This document shows positions 40,573-49,979 of a stretch of 64,000 nucleotides of DNA, in pieces. The notes beneath the pieces are model-generated. The model saw only the letters and a list, made by a program, of their open reading frames with translations. It ran no database searches and had not been told where the DNA came from. This DNA is from an uncultured Candidatus Melainabacteria bacterium (lineage in GTDB: Bacteria; Cyanobacteriota; Vampirovibrionia; Gastranaerophilales; Gastranaerophilaceae), in assembly GCA_934717745.1 (NCBI GenBank), contig CAKUZB010000001.1, forward strand, positions 310,001 to 374,000, read 5' to 3'. Position 1 is the stretch's first letter; every line of letters starts with the position of its first letter. The translations under genes were made by a program, and so were the position numbers.

Positions 40573-42492
40573 ATGAACATGAAAATTACTCCAGTCGGCT
40601 TTACATCTGTTAAACCATTACAAAAAGCCGAAACAAAAAAAACACAACAAAATAATAGTGTTGTAACTACACCTATTACGGTTGCTAAGAAAGATTCTTT
40701 TGAAAAAAGTACATTTAGTCCTGAAAATGCGGTTAAATCATTAGGTAGTATTACAGTTAAGGATTCTACAGGTAAAAAAGCACCAAAATTTAATGATATT
40801 CAGTTAAGATATTTGCAAAATGAATTAACTAATGCCCCTGAAAAATGGAATTCTTTAAATGCATTAGCAAACAAATCATATTTAAAAAGTTATGATGTTG
40901 TACGACTTTCAAAATTAGAAACAAAAAGATTAGATGTTGTTAAAGAATATTCAGATGCTGTTGATTACAAATCAAAACCAAGATATAACGCATCTCAGTT
41001 GTTTGAATTTGCGGATAGTAAAACAAACACACAAGGCTTAAAAAATGCTTTACCTCTATCAAAGACAAGTTTGTCCCCAAAGAATATTGTTCTTTTAGCA
41101 CAAGCAAAATCGCCTGAATTTTTACAAAAAACTTCAAAGGTTGTTTCTGAATTTGAAAAAGACGTTATGAAAAACAAAATCTCTCAAATCGTATTTGTTA
41201 GAGATAATGCCGATAGAAATGCTTATAATTTAATGGCGGAAGATAATAATCAAATTCAATCAGTTTTGTTAGATAAAGATTTAAACAAAGAAGCGGTTGA
41301 AACTATTAATGTTTACCATACAAAAGCAGGTAAAACTTATGAAATTAAAAAATCTAACGATTTAAGAAATCACACTGTTTCAAAAGTTAGAATGGAATTT
41401 GATGAAACAAATTATCCGGTTGTAACCAACGAAGTTAGGGTTATTAAAGATAAAAATGACAAGGTTGTAAAAACTGAATACACATCTCCATCAGAAGTTC
41501 CCGGAGTTTTTGATATTAAAGTACAGTATCCTGACGGAAAAGTTGACGTTGTTTCATCTGGTAAATTTGATAAAAAGAGCGGTATCACAACAGTTAAAAA
41601 GAACATGGTTTCTTTAGACGGAACAAGAACTGATTACTTGTATGAAAACGATGAAAACGGCAACAGAATTTCTGATTACAAGATTACAGATAAAAACGGC
41701 AGAGTTTTATTAAATAAGAGTGCAACTTTTGAAGTTGTTTCTCCAAACAAAATTATTTCTTCAAATAATAATGACAAATATGAAATTTTGTTAGACGAAA
41801 AAAACATTAAAGTTACAGATATGAACAATCCTAAAAGAAATGCTGTAATTGATATTGATAAAAATATTCGTGGAAACAAAAAGAAAATTTTGTCATCATT
41901 AAAACAAATGCCGGGTGAAGAATTAATAAAATTGGCTCAATCAACAAAAACTCTTGTGGGTATTGATAGTCCGCTAGAATCTTTCTATAGACCTGCTGAC
42001 AAATCAATTCATTCAAGCGACCAATTATTTGTTGTTTTGCATGAATTAGGACACGCAAGAGATATGAGAGATATAGATATTTCTTCTCAACAGGCTTACC
42101 TTGAAACTCTTGGTAAAACTATATTTACAAATACAAAGTTAGAAAAGACTTTTGAGGAAGAAAAAGCAAACTTCAATAAAGCATTTCCTGATGCTCAAAG
42201 AGATCATATCGATTATTTTGTTAATACATTAAATCATTATGGCGGTGCTTACGGAGGTTTGAGAGAAACTATTGCTGAAAGTAATGCTATTTTGAACACT
42301 CCAAAAACAATGGATATGTTGGCAATTCGTTCGCAATATTTACAACAATATTTCCCAAAAACAATTGCTCATCTTTCAACCTTGTTGAATAAAGAGGCTG
42401 ATGCGGTTGATGATAGCAAAATTGCTAAAACTAATCGTCCAAACCGACCAAACGGAAACAGGGGCAATAAGGGTAATAAACGAGTTGCTTAA
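40573..42492 (+). CDS. Putative HExxH zinc metalloprotease, paralogue 1
   Basis: This 639-residue protein has no Sec signal. The N-terminal 60 residues are Lys/Thr/Gln-rich after ITPVGFTSVKP. The middle (about 230-400) has beta repeats such as GVFDIKVQYPDGKVD, SLDGTRTDYLYENDENGNRI and YKITDKNGRVLL. The C-terminal zincin-like domain holds VVLHELGHARD (HExxH at about residue 490), then FPDAQRDHIDYF, HYGGAYGGLRETIAESNAI with a candidate third ligand Glu, and RSQYLQQYFPKTI. All these blocks recur in the proteins at 47569 and 59000. Protease activity is inferred from HExxH alone. A basic Asn/Arg/Gly tail ends the protein. Confidence 0.6.
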   Translation: MNMKITPVGFTSVKPLQKAETKKTQQNNSVVTTPITVAKKDSFEKSTFSPENAVKSLGSITVKDSTGKKAPKFNDIQLRYLQNELTNAPEKWNSLNALANKSYLKSYDVVRLSKLETKRLDVVKEYSDAVDYKSKPRYNASQLFEFADSKTNTQGLKNALPLSKTSLSPKNIVLLAQAKSPEFLQKTSKVVSEFEKDVMKNKISQIVFVRDNADRNAYNLMAEDNNQIQSVLLDKDLNKEAVETINVYHTKAGKTYEIKKSNDLRNHTVSKVRMEFDETNYPVVTNEVRVIKDKNDKVVKTEYTSPSEVPGVFDIKVQYPDGKVDVVSSGKFDKKSGITTVKKNMVSLDGTRTDYLYENDENGNRISDYKITDKNGRVLLNKSATFEVVSPNKIISSNNNDKYEILLDEKNIKVTDMNNPKRNAVIDIDKNIRGNKKKILSSLKQMPGEELIKLAQSTKTLVGIDSPLESFYRPADKSIHSSDQLFVVLHELGHARDMRDIDISSQQAYLETLGKTIFTNTKLEKTFEEEKANFNKAFPDAQRDHIDYFVNTLNHYGGAYGGLRETIAESNAILNTPKTMDMLAIRSQYLQQYFPKTIAHLSTLLNKEADAVDDSKIAKTNRPNRPNGNRGNKGNKRVA

Positions 42493-42541
42493 GTAAGACT
42501 TTTTAATAAATAAATATACAATTAAGATATAATCTAATATC

Positions 42542-42574
42542 ATTCCTAGACTTGCTTGTTTAGGAATTTTTTTT
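42542..42574 (+). terminator. Rho-independent terminator after zincin 1
   Basis: ATTCCTA and TAGGAAT pair, followed by eight T residues. Confidence 0.75.
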
Positions 42575-42617
42575 ATGTGTTATTATTTTTTATATTAGAT
42601 TTTAAAGAGTGAAGCAA

Positions 42618-43211
42618 ATGAAAAATTTATTAGTTTTATTGTCAGTTTTATTGTTATCATTACCTGTATTGGCAGTAGGTTCAGAGGGGATTGATAAATC
42701 TTTCGGTAAAAGTTCGGTACATTCAAAATCGACTGCAAATAGTTTAATTATGCGTGCTCAAATTGATGCGACAAATAGCAAATATAATTCAGCATCAAGG
42801 CTTTATACATCTGCAATTGAAAATCTTTCGACAATTTTACTTTCAGGAGAAACCTTGAAAAAGACAAATGGCAATATTGATTTGCAATTGAATGCTTTGA
42901 ATAAGTGTTTAAAATCTTCTAAAACAATGGAAGATTTTAAAAATTTGACGATAAGCCAAAAAGTTTCAATCAAAAAAGATATGAAAACTTTATATAATGT
43001 TCAAAATTCATTTATTCAACTTGATGAGCAAATAAAAAAAGTTATTTCAACAATTAAATCTGATGACTTTTATGCAATTTCTTTAAAATTAGATTTGAAT
43101 AATTTGATTAAAATTCAATCAAATACAAAAAAACAAACAAAAAATATTTCAAAATTGTTGCTAAATCTGGATAATGCTTCGGCAAGTGCCGGAATTTCTT
43201 TTAAAAATTAG
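42618..43211 (+). CDS. Secreted helical protein of unknown function
   Basis: This 197-residue protein starts at ATG 42618 (MKNLLVLLSVLLLSLPVLAV), a clear signal peptide cleaved near LA-VGS. The in-frame GTG at 42609 would only add MKQ. The mature protein is Lys/Ser/Asn-rich and mostly helical (LQLNALNKCLKSSKTMEDF, SIKKDMKTLYNVQNSFIQLD), possibly coiled-coil. It carries a single Cys. Its 3' end overlaps the convergent lipoprotein gene by 11 bases. No family recognised. Confidence 0.55.
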   Translation: MKNLLVLLSVLLLSLPVLAVGSEGIDKSFGKSSVHSKSTANSLIMRAQIDATNSKYNSASRLYTSAIENLSTILLSGETLKKTNGNIDLQLNALNKCLKSSKTMEDFKNLTISQKVSIKKDMKTLYNVQNSFIQLDEQIKKVISTIKSDDFYAISLKLDLNNLIKIQSNTKKQTKNISKLLLNLDNASASAGISFKN

Positions 43212-43887
43212 TTGTGTAATTTTTTGCGTTTTGTTTTATTATTGCAACTTCCGGTTTTAAGTTATTTACAAAGGTTATTGTCATTGGAGTACCTGCTTTG
43301 AGCATAGGATAATAAGTTCTTGTTGTTGCTAAAATACAAATTCCAACGGCAGTCGTTGTATCGGGTTTTAGTTTTATAGAATTATTCTGAAATTTTGCTG
43401 ATGAAATTACTGTCCCAAGTCTAAATGTGCCGGTTACAGTTTGTCCTTTGCCTAAAATTCGTTCAGCACTAATGGTTTTTAGAGGTTGTATTCCGTGCGG
43501 ATTTGATAAAATTATGAAATTTGTAGCATCGTCAAAAATAATCTCGTTAATGATGAATTTTATCTGTTGTTTAAATGGATTTTTGCTCTTTTTTTTCATA
43601 ACAACAGTTGCAGAGAATTTAGTTCCAGCCTTAAGTACACCGCCACTTTCGAGTTTTAAATTGCTTGGCAGTACAAAAAGAATTTTGTTAAACGGTCTGA
43701 TATTGTTTAAGTCTGTATCGTTTGCAACTTTTACGGTTATTGCGTGTTGGTTTTGAGTTGTTGTGTTGTCAATTAATTCAACTTTGTATGGTTGATTAGT
43801 ATAGTATCCGTCGATTTGCTCTTTGTATTTGTAACAAGATGTTACAAATGTTACAAAAAGTAAAGATACTATGATGATCGTTCTCAT
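43201..43887 (-). CDS. Putative lipoprotein coupled to the helicase gene
   Basis: From ATG 43887 the protein has 228 residues and a lipoprotein signal (TIIIVSLLFVTFVTSCYKYK, lipobox VTSC). The ATG overlaps the helicase stop as ATGA, so translation is coupled. The mature part is beta-rich (SGGVLKAGTKFSATVVMKKK, GQTVTGTFRLGTVISSAKF, AGTPMTITFVNNL). The G-T-x-x-x-G/A-x-V pattern faintly resembles VirB10/TrbI-like barrels, as in the 37340-38383 protein. Function unknown; the link to a DNA helicase is probably only transcriptional. Confidence 0.55.
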   Translation of the reverse strand: MRTIIIVSLLFVTFVTSCYKYKEQIDGYYTNQPYKVELIDNTTTQNQHAITVKVANDTDLNNIRPFNKILFVLPSNLKLESGGVLKAGTKFSATVVMKKKSKNPFKQQIKFIINEIIFDDATNFIILSNPHGIQPLKTISAERILGKGQTVTGTFRLGTVISSAKFQNNSIKLKPDTTTAVGICILATTRTYYPMLKAGTPMTITFVNNLKPEVAIIKQNAKNYTTNF

Positions 43888-46800
43888 ACCAAATCCAATC
43901 TGCACATAAATTTGTATGGACAGTATTTGCAAATACCGTTTTTGTCTTCTTTTATCGGGTTAAATTTATGGGCTTCAATGTTTTGTAGTGTTTCTTTTAT
44001 TTTATTTTCGATGTAATCCATATCTTCTTTGCAAAGAGTTTTATCTACGGTTTTGTTTGATTCAATGTAGATAATACCTACTCTCGAAACTTTTTTATTT
44101 GTAAGTTTTTCAAAAGCATATTGATAGAAGCAAAGTTGGTTGAAATATCCTTCTTTTGCACCGCCGATTGCGATTTGATTAGGTGAAGACCCGACACCGG
44201 TTTTGTAATCAAACAGTTCATAAGTGCCGTCTTTATTTTTTTCTATACGGTCAATTTTTCCTGTAAGTGCGTGTCCATCTACGTCTAATCCATCAAAACT
44301 AAATTCAATTCTATCTAATCTTGAGGCAGGAATTTCAACAAAATGAGGATAATACAAGTCGATTGCATTGTTACCTAATCTGATAAAATTTTCTTTTACT
44401 TCAGGTTTTGAAAATCGAATTGTTTCAATATCTTTGTTAAAGATTTTTTTTGCTTCATCAATTGTAAAATATGCTCCGGTAACCATTGCATTTCTTGCTG
44501 AAATTTCAAGCAAATGGTGAATTTCTGTACCGAAGTTTGCACTGTCAGTATTGGCTTCTTCTACATTTATATTAAGGATTTTGTTATAGAAGAATTTTCG
44601 AGGACAACTTAAATAATCATTCAAACGGCTTGGTGAAAGTTTAAGAGTTTTTATTTGAGTTTGAATGTAGTCCTCAAAGGCTTTTTGATGATTGAATACA
44701 TCTCTTGAAATTGAGCGGAAAATTTCTTTGGTAAAAGTATCTTCATCGCAATTAAATTGTTGAAAATTATATTCTTGGTTTGTAATATTTGCCAAGAACA
44801 TTGTTGGTTGTTGTGTTTTTCCTTCGTTTTGGTCTGCAAATGAAATCGTTAGTGAATGTTTTGCACGAGTTATACCTACAAAAAGAAGTTTTGTAAGTTC
44901 TGAGTGTTTTTTTATTTCTTCTTCTTCCTTGCTAAGAACTTTGTTTGTTATGTATTTGTATTCCCCAGGCATTCTAAAGTTTTCCCAGTTGTTTTTTGTT
45001 AAGTTTGGAAGATAGACATATTCAAATTCTCTACCCTTTGAACCATGAAAAGTTGTTAATTGTACCGCATTTTGCTTACTTGTTTTGTCTATACATAAGT
45101 CTATATCATTGTCAAGGCAATCTGTCAGGTATTGAACGAATTCTGCTAAAGTTTTTGCTTTACCTGTATTTTCGTAGGTTGTTGCTATGTCAATAAGTTT
45201 TTTTATGCCTGCAATGTTTTCTGTTCGGTTTTGATAGCGTTTGTAAAATGTTGTAAGAATACCGGTTCTATTGATAACTTCAATTACAATATTTCTTAGA
45301 GTATTTGTTTGTGAATATTCTTGTAAATCGTCGTATATTTTTAAGAATTTTTGAATTTTTTCAGAATTTTTCCACTTTTTATTAGTTCTTAAAATTTCTA
45401 AAAAGTTATTGTCAGAGGAGATAGTTTTTAAAACGGTATTATAATCTTCAAGGTCAATTGCAAAAGGTTCGTCTAAAAACAGGCTATAGAATTTATCTTT
45501 TGACAAATCTTGATTGCATAAAACTTTCATATAGAAATATGTGAAAATTGTTGAACGAATATTGAAAATACTTTTCCCCTCGTCGATTTGGCATGAAACA
45601 TTTTTACCCTTTAGAAGTTCTGCAAAAGTTTCTAATTCTGCTCTTTTTTTGCAAATAAGTGCAATTTCTGATAAATCTTTTACTCCGTTTTCGTCGACTG
45701 GGCAATTTTCAGAGTTTACTAATGTTTGAATATCTTCTGCAATTTTGTTGAATTCTTGTAAGGTTTCACCAAAGTGATAATAATTTATTTTTTTATCTTT
45801 TATTGTTATTTTTTTGTTTTTTGCAATTAATTTTTTAGAAATATTGTATTTTTTTGAGAATTTTTCGTTGTTTTCCAATCTTGATTTATCTTGTGATACG
45901 ATTTTGTAACTAAAATCCAAAATTGATTGAGTCGAACGGTTATTTTCTTCAAGGCAGATAACTTTTGTTTTTGGATATTTTGTTAAAAATTTCTCAATGG
46001 TTTCATTGCTTGCACCTTGAAATCCGTAAATTGTTTGGTCATCATCACCTACAACAAATAAATTTTGTTCGTTGTTCGCATCAGTTAAGTTAAAAATAAT
46101 TTCGTTTTGTAAGTTATTTGTATCTTGGTATTCGTCGACTAAGAAATAAGAATATTTGTTTGAAACTTCTTTTCTGAAAATGGAATCTTCTTCAAAGGCA
46201 TCAAGTACGAAGCCAATCATATCTGAAAAATCAATTAGGTTATTCTCAATCATCATTTTTGAATAGGTTTCAAAAATTTCCCATAATTCTTTTGCTTTTT
46301 CGATGTTTAATTTAATTTTTTCAATTTCATCAAGACGCATTTTATTTTGAGTTTTACCTGCCAAAAGCCTTTCTGCAACTTCGGCTTCAAGTTCATTAAT
46401 TCTTTGAGAAAGAGTAGGATTTGTTTCAATGCATTTTAAGTATTCTTCTTTTGAAATTCTTAAAGATTTTAAATGAGCAACGTGGTCAATAAAACTTTTC
46501 GCTAATTGATATTTATTGCCACGATTTGGTATAAAATATTGAGGGTTAACCTTATCAATTGTTTGTTTTATAAGTTCTAATTTTTGCGTATCATCAATTA
46601 GGCTAACACCCGATGATAGGCTGAATTGTTCAGGATATTGTTTAATTATGTCATTACAAAATGAGTGATATGTGTAAACATCAACTTGAGTTGCAATAAC
46701 TCCCATTTTTTTGATAAGTCTTTGTCGCATTTCTGTTGCTGCTGCATCAGAAAATGTCAGGCATAAAATTGATGAAGGGTTAATTCCGTCTGTAAGCATT

Positions 46801-46940
46801 TTTTCAATTCTGTTAATTACAGTGAATGTTTTACCTGTTCCTGGACCTGCAAGTAACATTATTTGCCCTTTTAAGGTATCTATTGCTTCTTGTTGTCTTG
46901 CATTTGGTTTAATTGTCGGTTTTTGTTCAACTGTTGTCAT
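43884..46940 (-). CDS. UvrD/Rep superfamily helicase fused to a RecB-type Fe-S nuclease
   Basis: This 1018-residue protein has all superfamily 1A motifs: LLAGPGTGKTFTV (I), FLVDEYQDTN (II), FVVGDDDQTIYGFQGA (III), TTFHGSKGREFEYVYLP (V) and FVGITRAKHSL (VI). Residues about 770-1018 form a PD-(D/E)xK nuclease with GKIDRIEKN and ELFDYKTG. Four cysteines (CPRKFFYN at the start, CKYCPYKFMC at the end) match the 4Fe-4S cluster of AddB/Cas4/AdnB nucleases. The single-chain helicase-nuclease order resembles AdnA/B-like proteins that process DNA ends for recombination. No AddA or AddB partner is nearby, so it may act alone or as a homodimer. Confidence 0.85.
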   Translation of the reverse strand: MTTVEQKPTIKPNARQQEAIDTLKGQIMLLAGPGTGKTFTVINRIEKMLTDGINPSSILCLTFSDAAATEMRQRLIKKMGVIATQVDVYTYHSFCNDIIKQYPEQFSLSSGVSLIDDTQKLELIKQTIDKVNPQYFIPNRGNKYQLAKSFIDHVAHLKSLRISKEEYLKCIETNPTLSQRINELEAEVAERLLAGKTQNKMRLDEIEKIKLNIEKAKELWEIFETYSKMMIENNLIDFSDMIGFVLDAFEEDSIFRKEVSNKYSYFLVDEYQDTNNLQNEIIFNLTDANNEQNLFVVGDDDQTIYGFQGASNETIEKFLTKYPKTKVICLEENNRSTQSILDFSYKIVSQDKSRLENNEKFSKKYNISKKLIAKNKKITIKDKKINYYHFGETLQEFNKIAEDIQTLVNSENCPVDENGVKDLSEIALICKKRAELETFAELLKGKNVSCQIDEGKSIFNIRSTIFTYFYMKVLCNQDLSKDKFYSLFLDEPFAIDLEDYNTVLKTISSDNNFLEILRTNKKWKNSEKIQKFLKIYDDLQEYSQTNTLRNIVIEVINRTGILTTFYKRYQNRTENIAGIKKLIDIATTYENTGKAKTLAEFVQYLTDCLDNDIDLCIDKTSKQNAVQLTTFHGSKGREFEYVYLPNLTKNNWENFRMPGEYKYITNKVLSKEEEEIKKHSELTKLLFVGITRAKHSLTISFADQNEGKTQQPTMFLANITNQEYNFQQFNCDEDTFTKEIFRSISRDVFNHQKAFEDYIQTQIKTLKLSPSRLNDYLSCPRKFFYNKILNINVEEANTDSANFGTEIHHLLEISARNAMVTGAYFTIDEAKKIFNKDIETIRFSKPEVKENFIRLGNNAIDLYYPHFVEIPASRLDRIEFSFDGLDVDGHALTGKIDRIEKNKDGTYELFDYKTGVGSSPNQIAIGGAKEGYFNQLCFYQYAFEKLTNKKVSRVGIIYIESNKTVDKTLCKEDMDYIENKIKETLQNIEAHKFNPIKEDKNGICKYCPYKFMCRLDLV

Positions 46941-47075
46941 ATATACTCCCTTTTATCAATGATATTAAGTATAAACCTTTTGGTTGTTTTCTTCAATTTT
47001 ATTTTAAATATTTTAACGATTTTTTACCTTTGGTTTTAACTTTGAAGTATAATTATTTTGTCAAAGGAGGATTTT

Positions 47076-47516
47076 GTGAATTTTATTAAAAATATGCTTA
47101 AAAACTTAGCCCTTTCAATATTTAATATAGCATTTTCAATATTTATTTTGTATTGGAACGTAATGACAATTATTAACGCATTTCAAACTCCAAACGCAGA
47201 TTGGAATCAAGTTTTCACATATTTGGCATGTTCTGTTGTTATTTTGGTAATTATGTGGTTTTCTGCTTTTCTTAAATTTTTAAGAAATATCGCAGTGTTA
47301 ATTTTGGTTCTATTACTTGCTTTGTGGTGTTGTTTGCCTCAATTCTTACCGAATATTGGTGATGGAATGTGTGTTACAATGGGTTCTTGCAAAGAGGGTG
47401 CAGAAGTTAAAACTGTTTCCGGCAAGGTTGTTATAAATAAACAAACTTGTATTCAAAATGGCTGGAAATGGAACGATAAGAAAAATTCTTGCTCTACAAA
47501 AATTAAAAAAGATTAA
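47076..47516 (+). CDS. Small multi-TM membrane protein with Cys-rich tail
   Basis: GTG 47076 is the start: AAAGGAGG lies five bases upstream, and the in-frame TTG at 47058 would place that ribosome site inside the gene. The 146-residue protein has three membrane helices (about 10-32, 45-65 and 72-92). An extracytoplasmic tail holds four Cys (MCVTMGSCKEGAEVKT, CIQNGWKWNDKKNSCS), ending in a basic stretch. The tail W-K-W and Cys spacing recall a small disulphide-bonded binding domain. No family recognised. Confidence 0.55.
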   Translation: MNFIKNMLKNLALSIFNIAFSIFILYWNVMTIINAFQTPNADWNQVFTYLACSVVILVIMWFSAFLKFLRNIAVLILVLLLALWCCLPQFLPNIGDGMCVTMGSCKEGAEVKTVSGKVVINKQTCIQNGWKWNDKKNSCSTKIKKD

Positions 47517-47532
47517 TTTTTTAAGACTTAAT

Positions 47533-47564
47533 AAAAATCCCAAGACTTAAATCTTGGGATTTTT
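47533..47564. terminator. Bidirectional Rho-independent terminator
   Basis: Perfect 13-base arms (AAAAATCCCAAGA and TCTTGGGATTTTT) around CTTAAA, between two convergent genes. Confidence 0.88.
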
Positions 47565-47568
47565 ATAT

Positions 47569-49353
47569 TTATGAATTTGTTTCGTTTTGTGTTGGATTTG
47601 ATGATGGGAATGGAATTTTTGGTATTTTTAATTCAGGAAGTCCAAATTCCGGCATTTTAAACACCATTTTTTGTTCAGCCCTATCTCTGCTTTCAGAAAG
47701 TAAAGAGTTTAATTTTGCGATTGTTTTAGGGAAGTATTGTTGTAAATATTGGCTTCGAAGTCCCAAATCTTTATGAGAACGTGGTGTTTCTAGTATTGCG
47801 TTAGTTTCTGCAACTGTTTCTTGAATACCGCCCATTTTTCCGCCGTAGTGTGTTATTATGTTTGTAAAGTAGTCAACGTGTTCTCTTTGAGCATCAGGGA
47901 ATGCTTGGTAAAACGATGCTTTTTCTTGTTCAAAAATTTCATTTAATTCTTTATCTCGAGAAATCATTGATTTTTCTGTATCAATTGGGTTGAAAATATT
48001 CAATGTTTGGAAATCTTTTGCGTGTCCTTCTTCGTGCAACACAATAAACATGTCATCTCCAGAGTTTATGACGCGTTCTTTTGCTGAATAATAAGATTCA
48101 ATAACTTTATCGATACCTACAAGTTTGTCTGTAGTTTTGCTTAATGCAATCAATTGGTCGCCTGACATTTGCTTCAGGATTGGAATTAAGGATTCTTTGT
48201 TCCCTTGAATAGAACTCAAATCAATTTGAGAAGTATCGTTTTTATCGTTATCGTTTTGGATAGTCAAAACGTTGTCATGTATGCTCATAGTGTAACTTTT
48301 ATCGTTAAATGTTGATTTGAAGGTGTTGTCATCAATTACTTTAAATGTTTTTGTATTGTTCATTAAAACATTACCGTTTTCGTCTGTAATTTTATATCGC
48401 ATGTAACGATTGCCTTTTGGGTCATCTCTATAAAGGTATTCTGTTTTTGTTCCGTCAGGCGATTCCATATTACGGCGAACAGTTGTTTTTCCGCTTTTCT
48501 TTTGTTTTGTTTTGCTTACCGGAGTGTTTCCGTCTTCAGTAAGGGTATCAACATCATATATGCCGGCAACTTTAGACGGTCTAATGTATTCTCTTGAAAT
48601 CATACTTCCGTCTTCTTTTATTTTTGAGCGAATTTCATAATTTGCGACAAACATTTCGTCTTCATTTTGGTCGTATCTTGTTTTTGAAACAGTATTTGTC
48701 CCTAAATCATAGGCTTCACGTTCACGATATTTTTTACCATCTTCTGTTATTGATTCTGTAAGTTGTTCAATTGAACGAACACTTAAATCGGAATTTAGTA
48801 CGTTTGTTCTTAAGTTAAAATTAAAATCCAGTGAGGTTAAATTAAATGCAGATTTGTCGTATTTATCATTTGTAACTGCCATTAAATAAACATTATCTTT
48901 ACCGCCGGACATTTCCTCCATTTCAGTTGCTTGTTTTTTTATTGTATCAACTTGTTCAGGCTTAAATAATTTTACGATTTGTACAATATTTTGTGCAGGA
49001 ATCTTTGTGTCTGTAAGTTTTCTTGCTTGTACAAGTTGTTCTTCTGTAAGAGTTTTTAATGCTTTTTGGTCTTCCTCTTTTGGGTATAATTTTGCAAGGT
49101 CTTCAGGCAGTTCAGAAATTGTTTTTGCCGTAGTTTCGTCTGCTGTAATATTTGTTCCATTCTCTGCTGTTGCATTAAGAGTTGTATTCGTAAATAAAGA
49201 GTTTCCTTCCTCTGCATTTAAATTTACTCTTGCACTAACGTTGTCAGAGGCAAAAACTTCTATTGTTTGCCCTATGTCTGTTTGAGGTGTAGGCGTATTT
49301 TCTTGCCTTCTTTTTATCTGTTGTCCCGTTATACTTCCAACTTCGTTTGACAT
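47569..49353 (-). CDS. Putative HExxH zinc metalloprotease, paralogue 2
   Basis: This 594-residue protein has no Sec signal and an acidic Thr/Asn-rich N-terminus. It shares the beta-repeat middle with paralogue 1 (SPDGTKTEYLYRDDPKGNRY, YKITDENGNVLM) and the C-terminal domain: IVLHEEGHAKD (HExxH at about residue 439), FPDAQREHVDYF, HYGGKMGGIQETVAETNAI and RSQYLQQYFPKTI. The tail is Pro-rich (GLPELKIPKIPFPSS). Its upstream region carries AAAAAAGGCAAT and a TATAAA box, loosely like the shared element of the CHAP gene. It may degrade host or envelope proteins, but the target is unknown. Confidence 0.6.
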   Translation of the reverse strand: MSNEVGSITGQQIKRRQENTPTPQTDIGQTIEVFASDNVSARVNLNAEEGNSLFTNTTLNATAENGTNITADETTAKTISELPEDLAKLYPKEEDQKALKTLTEEQLVQARKLTDTKIPAQNIVQIVKLFKPEQVDTIKKQATEMEEMSGGKDNVYLMAVTNDKYDKSAFNLTSLDFNFNLRTNVLNSDLSVRSIEQLTESITEDGKKYREREAYDLGTNTVSKTRYDQNEDEMFVANYEIRSKIKEDGSMISREYIRPSKVAGIYDVDTLTEDGNTPVSKTKQKKSGKTTVRRNMESPDGTKTEYLYRDDPKGNRYMRYKITDENGNVLMNNTKTFKVIDDNTFKSTFNDKSYTMSIHDNVLTIQNDNDKNDTSQIDLSSIQGNKESLIPILKQMSGDQLIALSKTTDKLVGIDKVIESYYSAKERVINSGDDMFIVLHEEGHAKDFQTLNIFNPIDTEKSMISRDKELNEIFEQEKASFYQAFPDAQREHVDYFTNIITHYGGKMGGIQETVAETNAILETPRSHKDLGLRSQYLQQYFPKTIAKLNSLLSESRDRAEQKMVFKMPEFGLPELKIPKIPFPSSNPTQNETNS

Positions 49354-49454
49354 GCTCTATTCCTTTATTCTTTATACCGATAACTATTAAATATTTATCA
49401 AGAAAAAAGATTGCCTTTTTTAGGTTTAATGTTAACATTTTTTAATTTTTGATA

Positions 49455-49492
49455 TTTACATTTTTTTGTCGGTATGCTTTAATTTGCTTATG
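49455..49492 (+). promoter_or_regulatory. Promoter of the second J-like gene, leaderless arrangement
   Basis: TTTACA (49455-49460), 17 bases, TTTAAT (49478-49483), six bases, then ATG 49490. No ribosome site is present. Confidence 0.5.
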
Positions 49493-49846
49493 AAAAATAT
49501 TTTTGATAAATTCAAAAACTTATTTGAAGGAACAAAAGAGGTTTCTATTAAAGATTTGTACGAAAAAATGGATACTGTCTTAAATCAAGCAGAACAAGAT
49601 GTTGGCGGGAATTTTTTTCCTGAAGAAAAGACTTTATCTCCTGAGGAGGTACATTATCAAGTGATACGCCTGAAAGCGGGTGCTGATTTTGATTTGGTCA
49701 GAAAAAATTATGCAAGATTGAAAGAAAAGTATAATCCTGAATTATATAAATCTGACGAAAAAAAATATAAAAAAGCCTTAGAGTTAGACGCAAGATTAGA
49801 AATGGCGTATAATTATTTTAAGAATAAGTTTGAAATTCAAGAATAG
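49490..49846 (+). CDS. Degenerate J-domain-like protein, paralogue 2
   Basis: This 118-residue protein is built like the 1055-1450 protein. A charged N-terminal helix contains DLYEKMDTVLNQAEQDVGGN (compare AEAYAQMDAELEEAEKAYGK), followed by FFPEEKTLSPEEVHYQVI and a J-like segment YARLKEKYNPELYK. HPD is replaced by NPE in both, and both end with a helix containing AY-x-YFKNKFE or AYAYFEKQY. ATG 49490 is preferred over the TTG at 49466 because it follows the -10 box at the leaderless spacing. It precedes the DXS gene, but by 133 bases, so cotranscription is uncertain. Confidence 0.6.
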   Translation: MKNIFDKFKNLFEGTKEVSIKDLYEKMDTVLNQAEQDVGGNFFPEEKTLSPEEVHYQVIRLKAGADFDLVRKNYARLKEKYNPELYKSDEKKYKKALELDARLEMAYNYFKNKFEIQE

Positions 49847-49979
49847 ACTTAAATTTCAGCAAATTTTACAATAGTTTATAGTTGTTGTTTTTTTGTTGTT
49901 TTTGTGCCATAGTTTTCATAGAGAATTTTGCTCTGTAATATTCCATATCATAAGTGGCTGGAATTGAAAGGAAAATGAA

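Noticed and set aside
40573..42492. Rhs/YD-repeat toxin identity for the zincin proteins
   Set aside because: YLYENDENGNRI resembles YD repeats, but only one or two units occur and there is no Rhs core or cage signature.
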